From assembly GCA_034769895.1 (NCBI GenBank), contig CM068373.1:438321080-438385079 (forward strand): a stretch of DNA of 64,000 nucleotides. Reading direction: 5' to 3'. Source of the stretch: Magicicada septendecula (taxonomy: Eukaryota > Arthropoda > Insecta > Hemiptera > Cicadidae). The notes beneath the pieces are model-generated. The model saw nothing but the letters and a program-made list of their open reading frames with translations, was not told where the DNA came from and ran no database searches. Of the stretch, positions 57,121 through 64,000 are shown one piece after another (positions within the stretch are counted from its first letter, which is position 1; every line of letters begins with the position of its first letter). Made by a program: the position numbers and the translations under genes.

Positions 57121-57637
57121 ATTGTCGGTCCATTGTTAAGCAGCAGGGAAATGGGCAGTAGTCGGTACAACTAATTGGAGGAATGAAGCGCCTAGACAAT
57201 GCACAAGTTATACACTTCACAAAAACAGTGGGAGCTCAGTATATTATCTGAAATGAAGACAGATAAACCTGTTTGAAATGATTTGCTGTAAAATCCTTAC
57301 ATGTAGTGGCACTTCTCCTGTGTGTATAGTTTGCTACACTCACCAAAGTGAGCCATCACATGACTAAAAACCATAATGGCTGCCACACAGTCTACTCTAT
57401 GTGGGCCACTCTTTATATACAAAACAATCATAAAGCCTGTTAAGACATGTGAGAGAACTATGGGACATGCGACAACACTAATATGCTTCCTGAGCTGCAG
57501 ATCTTGTTCACTCACTACTTTGAACAAAGTACATTTATTACTGAATGAACTTTTATATTACATCATTTTTGATTAGCAGAAAATCCTGATTACCATAATT
57601 TTTCAAACAGAATTAACACTGTTGTATAGAAAAATTA

Positions 57638-57683
57638 TTCCGATTAGAGCTTTCAAGCTTCACAGCTCATCGTCAGATCAGAA
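57638..57683 (-). ncRNA. Hammerhead ribozyme motif, PLE family C
   Basis: Minus strand: stem I TTCTGAT/ATCGGAA (7 pairs with one G-U), core CTGACGA (position 7 variable), stem II GAGCT/AGCTT with loop GTGA, intact GAAA, short stem III around AGCTCT and A at position 17. Stem III is an imperfect palindrome. Confidence 0.65.
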
Positions 57684-57905
57684 ATAACAATAATAGGACT
57701 AGAATACTTTTTTATACCCACTTGCCCTACCACTAGCAAACACATTTTCATAAACAAGCTATAAGTTAAGTGTCCTTTCTGGCTATTATTAACTAGCGAG
57801 TTCAGTCAACCACGTTGGTACTTTTACATTTCTTTCTAGTACATTCTGTGTTTTGTGTGTTTTTTGTGTACATTCTTTTTAATACCTAACGTTTTAAATC
57901 CTTTC

Positions 57906-58537
57906 TCATTTAGTTTTATTATTCATTAAATTTTCTAACCCTTTCTCTCTTTCTTTCAATATTTCTAAGTCCTCTGTAAGCCTTCTTTTAACTGTGATAC
58001 TCACTACTATCAAAATTTCATAGTCTTCTAAAGGATTAACAAACTTATGGTTCTCTTCTGTGAAATGTATTGTATATAACGAATTTGTTGTTCTGTTACC
58101 TTCTCCATGTTTGTGGTTAGATAACCTGCATTCAAATTTCCATCCTGTCTCACCTAGGTACACTTTGTTGCATTAATAACATTTTAATTTATAAACTCCG
58201 CTTCTCTGTAAGATTGGGATTTTTTCTATGTTTATTTCTTATCTTATCAAATACTGATTCACGTTTTTTAATTGCTATATCTACTCATATTTTTTAAAAC
58301 ACTGTATACTTTTTCTGGTATGTGATCCTACGTATGTCAGTGACGTGCATAATTCTTTTGTTTTGGTTCATTTTTAGCTTTTTGCATGTTAATACTTTCC
58401 ATAACTTTATCCACTATGTTAGTATTATGGTTATTGTTCTTTACAATTCCCTTTATCTTTTTTATTCCCCTATCTTTTGTTTCTGTCTCTTTTAAACACC
58501 TGTAAGCTCTATAACAAAATGAATTGATTGCCGCCAT
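57906..58537 (-). pseudogene. PLE family C RT C-terminal and GIY-YIG fragment
   Basis: 58337-58537 reads MAAINSFCYRAYRCLKETET and then IKKIKGIVKNNNHNTNIVDKV, the RT thumb-side region of PLEs. 57906-58163 reads YLGETGWKFECRLSNHKHGE and then NSLYTIHFTEENHKF and KRRLTEDLEILK, the GIY-YIG endonuclease. The part between is frame-damaged. RT catalytic motifs are missing. Confidence 0.7.
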
Positions 58538-58689
58538 TTTATTTCTCGTACTCCATTTCAGATAATATCCTGATTTTCCACTATTTTTGTAAAGCGTATA
58601 ACTTGTGTATTGTCTAGGTGCTTCATTGCTCCAATTAGTTGTACTGACTACTGCCCATTTCCCTGCTGCTTAACAATGGTCCGACAATC

Positions 58690-60269
58690 TCTTTGTAGAT
58701 GCGCAAGTTCCCCATATCTAAAAAAACTTTGGTCTTTCATACTTTCTACCTTCATAATCATTTGTGTCATCACAATCTGTTAGTATGCGCATTCGCCCAC
58801 AGACACTGACTTGGCGGACTCAAATTGTTCAGCATAGACAAGCGCATCCACTCTATTCTGGTGTATTGCCATTGTAACAGTTGTTGTAGTTCACTATTTC
58901 TGACACCATCAGTAATTATCTGTATCACCGATGTCATTCAAAAATTCTCTGGTGCTCTATGATAAGCCAGTCTAACTAGCAAGTCAGTACTTGCTTCAAA
59001 CTGATCTGCATAAGAGTTCTGGCTGTCAGGTGTCACATTTTGTGTAGTAGCTCTAAGGCAGATACTTGAAGCAAGAATAAGTGAAACCAATAATATGTGC
59101 TTGTGACTTCAATGTTGGGCCCTTGATATGAATAGGTATGACTGCAGTCAAAGTAACTCTCTCTGTTACCTTATTTTCTGTATTTTTTTGGACTCTACCT
59201 GTTTTGGTACAATCTGTTCCAACACAGATTGCAATTTGATTTGAAACATAGGGTTGCTCATTAACTGTTCAACTTCTGTTTACATCTGTTATTTTACATT
59301 TGGAGTCCACTTCTCTATACAGATAATCTTACCTCTTGCCCACTGAGATCACCATGTAATTCACCCACACCTCCACATAGTAGAACCCAACTCTGCAGCA
59401 GTATGCTGTTGCAAATGCCTTTGTTCATATATCAGTGCTTTTATGTGTTCTGTTTCTTATTTATGTTCTTCTTTTTGTCATTATATCTAAGCAGGGATGC
59501 TTTTTATGATTCCTCTGCTAGTCATTGTTTTTCATCCTGTCATTTCTCTCTTTTTTCTGCCTCATAGTGTCATAATTTCTCTGCTTCTTCTGCCTCCTGT
59601 CATTATTGTTCCATTTGCAATAGCAAATGCACTAGTAAATTTGTAAACAATTCTTGGTACTGTTGCCCTAATAAGTGATTATGATAAAAAGTTTTTATTA
59701 ATCACATACACACACACACACACTCGCACATATACACGACACAAATTAACTAACATAGCATACTCATTAACTTCAGATATTGATAATTCAATACACAGTA
59801 TCGTTTTAAAAATCTCCGTATTATAGAGTATAATTTTAGAGGCCATAGAAGCGATGATAAAAACAACTAGATGAGCACGACAAACAACTACAAGAGCGTG
59901 ACTGAAAACAAGGAATTCATAAGAAAACAAATGGAGGGTTGTGGCTGTGGTTGCGTGGAGTTGTTGTGGAACATTAACAACTGAAAATAAAATTCTTGTA
60001 GACACATTTCAAACATAAATGAACTTGAGTCAAATGAAACTGGACAAAAATTATATAACATATGAACAAAAGTTAAAGGAACATGAAAATAAACTCACAG
60101 AAATAGACAAGACTCCATGAACATGAACACAAACACACACAGTTACAAAAAGAAATTGACAATTTGGGGTTGGGTGGTACTATACAGTGAAATCAAATCA
60201 TATATGTATACCATAACATACTGGACATTACCACAATAATAAAACAAGGCAGAATAAAGAAACAGGTCA
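58690..60269 (+). other. Intron 4, middle part
   Basis: No recognised gene. A short CA run is at 59706-59722. Confidence 0.35.
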
Positions 60270-60480
60270 GGTACAAAGAATGACAGGAAAAAATATTCAT
60301 TGGAGGACCAGGGGAAAAAGAGCAAGAAGGAGGCCAAGAAGAAGATGGGTAGATGCTGTAGATGATGATTTAAGATGACTGGGGGGTCAGAAGGTGTGAA
60401 GAGTGACACAGGATAGAGAAGAGTGTAGACATGCCATTCTGGAGGCCAGAGTTCTTCATGAGCTGTAGCGCCGTGGAGTA
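60270..60480 (+). pseudogene. LINE polyprotein C-terminal tail
   Basis: Reads GKRARRRPRRRWVDAVDDDL, a stop, then LGGQKV and TQDREECRHAILEARVLHEL. The RGRPRxRW...D...DL pattern followed by W...A.DR..W is the usual end of several LINE clades. Only the tail is left and it has stops. Confidence 0.5.
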
Positions 60481-60499
60481 AGTAACTTTACCATAATGT

Positions 60500-60955
60500 A
60501 GAAGAATGGCCTCAACATCTAAAGTTCTATGGGGATGAAAATGATAACCCAGCAGAGTTCGTGAGGCAATGTGAATGGTTGATAGACACTATTGTAAATC
60601 AGTTTACTGACCAGGACAAAATAAACTTAATTACAAAATATTTTTAAATGTCAGTGGCACCATGGTATACAATTATCTGAGACCAGGTCACAGCATACAA
60701 GGACTTCTCCAAGCTTTTGAGACCCGATACTAGACTCTGCATGTCCAACTCAAGGTACGTAATCACTTTGAGTTCAGTAAGTATGTATATGGGCGACAAG
60801 CGGAAGAACAATATGTATGTAATACAACAGGTAGGAAAGTGAAACATCAGCATCCACAACTTAATGAAAGTGAACTTACGCACAAATTGGCCTATCTTGT
60901 CAATCAGAACATCAGCGTTGTGGGGGTTGGAAGAGGTATAAGCTGATTGGAAGAT
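60500..60955 (+). pseudogene. Retrotransposon gag-like fragment
   Basis: Frames give PQHLKFYGDENDNPAEFVRQ followed by CEWLIDTI, then APWY.II, YKDFSKL, YGRQAEEQYVCNTTGRKVKH and NESELTHKLAYLVNQNISVV. This resembles the capsid region of an LTR-element gag (size-matched FxG...PAEFV start, WY middle, YxDFS). Several frame changes. No pol gene follows. Confidence 0.5.
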
Positions 60956-61925
60956 CCGGTATTATTGTCTCGGTGGGAAGACGTCATGAACAAGGGTCAA
61001 AGTCCAGGTCCCAGTAGGATAATGAAGCAAATAATCCACCTAAATATACACAAAAGATACTGAACATAAACCAAGGTGGGAGAATAAAAAAATTAACAAG
61101 TCAGGAAAACCTTCTGTATCCACAATGGAGGGAAATAGTGCAACTCATGTGATGTTTGGTTAGCTTCATTGTGTCATTTACGTTTATACTAGGCTACAGA
61201 GTTTTGTAGTTTTTTATTAGAAATAATACTTCGTTTAATAGTTTTTTATTAGGAATAATACTTCTTTTGAATATGAATTATTTTGTATTGTGAATTATTA
61301 TGGAATATTTATCCGAAAAAAAAATTTTAGAATATGCAGAGAGCAAAGTGACAGCAGTGAGGAATACATGGATTCTGATCCTGACTTTGTAGTCAGTGTA
61401 TCTTATAGTTTACATTGTTAATTATAGAACGTATAATGAAAATAAGTATGTAATTTATTATAGGATAACATTAAAATTAAAATTTTTATACATATCTAAA
61501 AACAAGCAGTATTACGAAAAAGTGGTCCATTTCACAATGTGGAACTGTTCCTAAGGTGATCGCACTCAAAATGTTAAGTACAGTGGAATGGTGTGTAAGG
61601 ATGTGTAGCCATGTTTGTAGTATGCTCGTGTGAGGGTACAAAATTATTTTATTGAATATATATAAAAAGCATGTTAATGTAAATAACTTTTGTGATATGG
61701 AAATTTTTGAGATGGGACTTATATCAGAATGTTCGAAATAGAAATGTTCAGCATAATTAATGACGGTAATTATTTTAAAAATCAGTAAGTAAATGTATGT
61801 TTTTTAAGTAAAAAGGGTTTATGGCCATAAATTCGATCGTAAATATATACAGGTTTTTTAAAACAAGAATTGTTCTTTTCAGAAGCCTTCTTTGACAAGA
61901 ATTAATTATTTATATCTTTTGTTTA
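60956..61925 (+). other. Intron 4, unassigned
   Basis: AT-rich without a visible gene. The 18-base phrase TAGTTTTTTATTAG(A/G)AATAATACTTC is tandemly doubled at about 61207 and 61239. Confidence 0.35.
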
Positions 61926-61963
61926 AGACCTGATGATGTCAGTGATGACGAAAAGCTTAGTCT
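61926..61963 (+). ncRNA. Isolated hammerhead ribozyme with intact core
   Basis: Stem I AGAC/GTCT, core CTGATGA (61930-61936), stem II GTCA/TGAC with loop GTGA, GAAA (61950-61953), palindromic stem III AAGCTT and A at position 17. All conserved core bases are present. No PLE coding sequence lies next to it, so it is probably a leftover PLE end of a fourth family. Confidence 0.75.
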
Positions 61964-62819
61964 AACAATAAAAATTATAGCAGTTAGCAAATTTATAAAA
62001 GAAATAGTAAGGATGGCTGCTAATTTAAACAATACGAAGAATTAATTATCTGTAGGAAATCATGAGTAGGGGTTATCTAAGAACCAATCTGATTATGCAG
62101 ATTCAGTTGAAAATTACTTTTAACAGATAGATCAATCTCTCTTTGGAATCGATAATATGTAATTGCCACTTGGTACCTCCCAATCACCCCCACACACAAG
62201 TTAGAAAAATGCTAGAGTTGCTGCGGGAAATATAATAGTGCTATTGTGTGAAAGTGTAAGATATCTGATAGGTATATAGATGCTTTAAGCTGACTGGAAA
62301 AAGGGTGTTTTTCGCATAACACACCCTTATTTTAGTAATCAGTATTAGTTTGCCGTGAAAGTATGTAACCATGCCCATGAGAAATAACTACATGCCTGAA
62401 AGCGACCCTGCGGCTGGACAGAGTATATCAATCTACAATCCAGGATCATCCAGGAACAACCCATCATCTGAAGCATCTGAAGTCTACATAAAAGGGAAGC
62501 AAACTTATATTATTTATGAACAATTAAAAAAATAATTTAAAAGAATGATTATCACATCAGTAAAGACTTTATGGTAAATAAGACAAAAGAATGTTAAATA
62601 TTACTTTACTTCATTGTATAGAAAGGGAATCTTTTATTTTGTATTACAAAGATAAACACAGAGAGATTTATTTTTTTATAAACTATTAAAATATCAGGAG
62701 ATTGTCAAAAATAATAGCATCATTAATAAATCCACTTCAAACGTAGGCCTATCTCGGACTAGTTATTCTATGTGACACCTGTACATCACAATAGGTGTAC
62801 ATGACACCTGTATACATAT
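61964..62819 (+). other. Intron 4, unassigned
   Basis: No gene recognised. A small inverted-type repeat GTGACACCTGTA...CACAATAGGTGTACATGACACC lies at 62772-62808. Confidence 0.35.
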
Positions 62820-63403
62820 TGTTACGACGGTCTACTCGATCGTCGTAGGTACAGTGGAAACAAAATAAGTACAAGACACCAATTAAGTCACTAATCACAC
62901 CTTTAATTGTTACAGTAAAAATAGTTCGTAATTAACAACGCAGTCTCTACAGGAAATCAAATGAAAATTGTACACACGTAATAAAATGTCCACAAATATT
63001 AAAACTCAATTGTATTACAATTATACCGTCTGATTATAAAACACAACACTTCAATAATAACTACTTTAATGTACACAGTAATAACTCAAACCACTCTGGA
63101 AATATATCGCACTAATACTCTCGAACCGCACTAACCAATATCTTCGCATGGAACTGAAAACTAAGGCCGCTACCCGATGTATTTATAGTCATGCTCACAC
63201 ACCAGAAGCTTCCAAACTGCGTCTTATCTCTCGTGAACTACGTAATTACTACAGCCTTGACACAGTCCGAGCGCTGGAGCGAAGCCCGGCACAGTCTAGA
63301 AGATTCTCGTAAATGCGTCTAGTAGCACGTACACCACACGCTTACATCGAGATCTTTCTGGCACATTCTATAAACGCGTAGATTGTTCTGTGCTGTCGTA
63401 GCA
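62820..63403 (-). repeat. 3' LTR of a Gypsy-type element (minus strand)
   Basis: On the minus strand it starts TGCTACGACAGC at 63403, just after an AAGGAGCGGACAG purine-rich tract, and ends ...GTCGTAACA at 62820. A TATAAATA box lies on the minus strand near 63179-63187, fitting an LTR promoter. Ends TG...CA. No target duplication can be tested, because the 5' end lies outside the window. Confidence 0.75.
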
Positions 63404-63417
63404 CTGTCCGCTCCTTA

Positions 63418-64000
63418 AGCCTGTTCGTCCCGAACTGGCAAAGCGTCTCTAAATTTGTATTTAGCCAGGCGATTTAGGTGAACGACCTTGAACTTTCGCT
63501 GTCCTTCCTGTTGAATCCGATAAACAACATCGTTAATCCTTTTTTTTTACAGTGTAGACTGAAGCTTAGGTGAGCGACCACGACGGCGCTTTGGATTGAA
63601 TAACCAGACCTGATCTCCTTCTTGGAAACCCACACTATTGCTGTGAATGTCATACCGAGTTTTCATTTTATCACTGGCAATCTTCAGCCGTCCTCTTACC
63701 AAGCGATTCATTTCTCGCAGTTGGTTTTCTAATTGCGAGGAATAGTTCTTTGGCTCTTGGGACTGAGTCTCTGGTGATCCAAACATCAAGTCCCCAGGAA
63801 GACGAATCTCCCGCCCAAACACCAATTTTGCTGGAGTCATGCCAGTTGTGTCATGTACTGATGACCTATACGCCATAAGGAATAGTGGTATACGTTGGTC
63901 CCAGTCTGTTTGGTTCTCGTCAACAACTTTCGAAAGATGCTGCTCAAGTGTCCTGTTGAATCTATCAACCATCCCGTCCGACTGAGGATGCAGAGGCGTT
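63418..64000 (-). pseudogene. Gypsy-type integrase, C-terminal part (runs off the window)
   Basis: The minus-strand frame starts in LHPQSDGMVDRFNRTLEQHL, the end of the catalytic core with its Glu helix, then LFLMAYRSSVHDTTGMTPAK and LVFGREIRLPGDLMFG, and GDQVWLFNPKRRRGRSPKLQ. A nine-T run at 63541-63549 shifts the frame, after which INDVVYRIQQEG and VVHLNRLAKYKF continue to a TAA near 63416-63418. Either the run is a sequencing error or the gene is disabled. The LTR follows 13 bases later, so no envelope gene is present. Confidence 0.85.

Larger units (their letters stand above)
57121..58687. mobile_element. PLE relic (family C) within a 107-bp inverted repeat
   Basis: 57121-57230 and 58579-58687 are inverted copies (ATTGTCGG..CCATTGTTAAG, GGAAATGGGCAGTAGTC). 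Between them lie about 400 bp of unassigned sequence and a minus-strand PLE fragment with a hammerhead at 57638-57683. It resembles the inverted arrangement of the other two PLE families. Confidence 0.6.

Noticed and set aside
1-64000. CRISPR arrays, bacterial operons, tRNA or rRNA genes
   Set aside because: No regularly spaced short repeats, no cloverleaf with conserved boxes and no rRNA core sequence were seen. The DNA is animal nuclear sequence.

Overview
The window is AT-rich animal DNA, most likely from an insect. The evidence is a split host gene with short phase-0 coding exons, a mariner, hAT elements, Gypsy-type LTR elements, Penelope-like elements (PLEs) with hammerhead ribozymes, LINE remnants, and a Polinton/adintovirus-like element. 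The acidic IKEE-type leader exons resemble C2H2 zinc-finger genes of polyneopteran insects, but the species is a guess.

1-1282: a transposon SWIM-finger fragment, then an LTR with a tRNA-Lys-like primer binding site. 1283-22696: a decayed Polinton-like element in two inverted arms of about 6.3 kb (1283-7587 and 11195-17513) around a 3.6 kb spacer. Both arms carry a protein-primed family B DNA polymerase and an A32-like packaging ATPase, broken at nearly the same places. The right arm goes on into a coiled-coil/conserved-domain gene, an adenain-like protease and a capsid-like gene, which is split by a hAT transposon (18921-22584) with a perfect 8-bp target duplication. The spacer holds diverged copies of the element's end, a polymerase scrap, a TGACGTCA-rich array and an envelope-like fragment. 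No integrase or major capsid gene was recognised.

22705-32847: a 10 kb composite bounded by inverted repeats built from a tandem module. Inside are two hAT transposase remnants and a head-to-head PLE pair with hammerheads and a 12-bp target duplication.

33000-64000: a host gene on the + strand (coding exons at 37255, 42406, 42820 and 55406; last introns large; the 3' part lies beyond the window). Its 5' flank and introns hold two MITEs (one with a perfect 34-bp TIR and promoter-like motifs), an intact mariner, a mariner relic, LINE relics, a truncated Gypsy element, a PLE cluster split by two inverted solo LTRs, another PLE relic, an isolated hammerhead, a gag relic and the 3' end of a second Gypsy element.

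Apart from the mariner and possibly the protease, nearly all the mobile-element genes are disabled. The only gene likely to serve the host is the four-exon gene.
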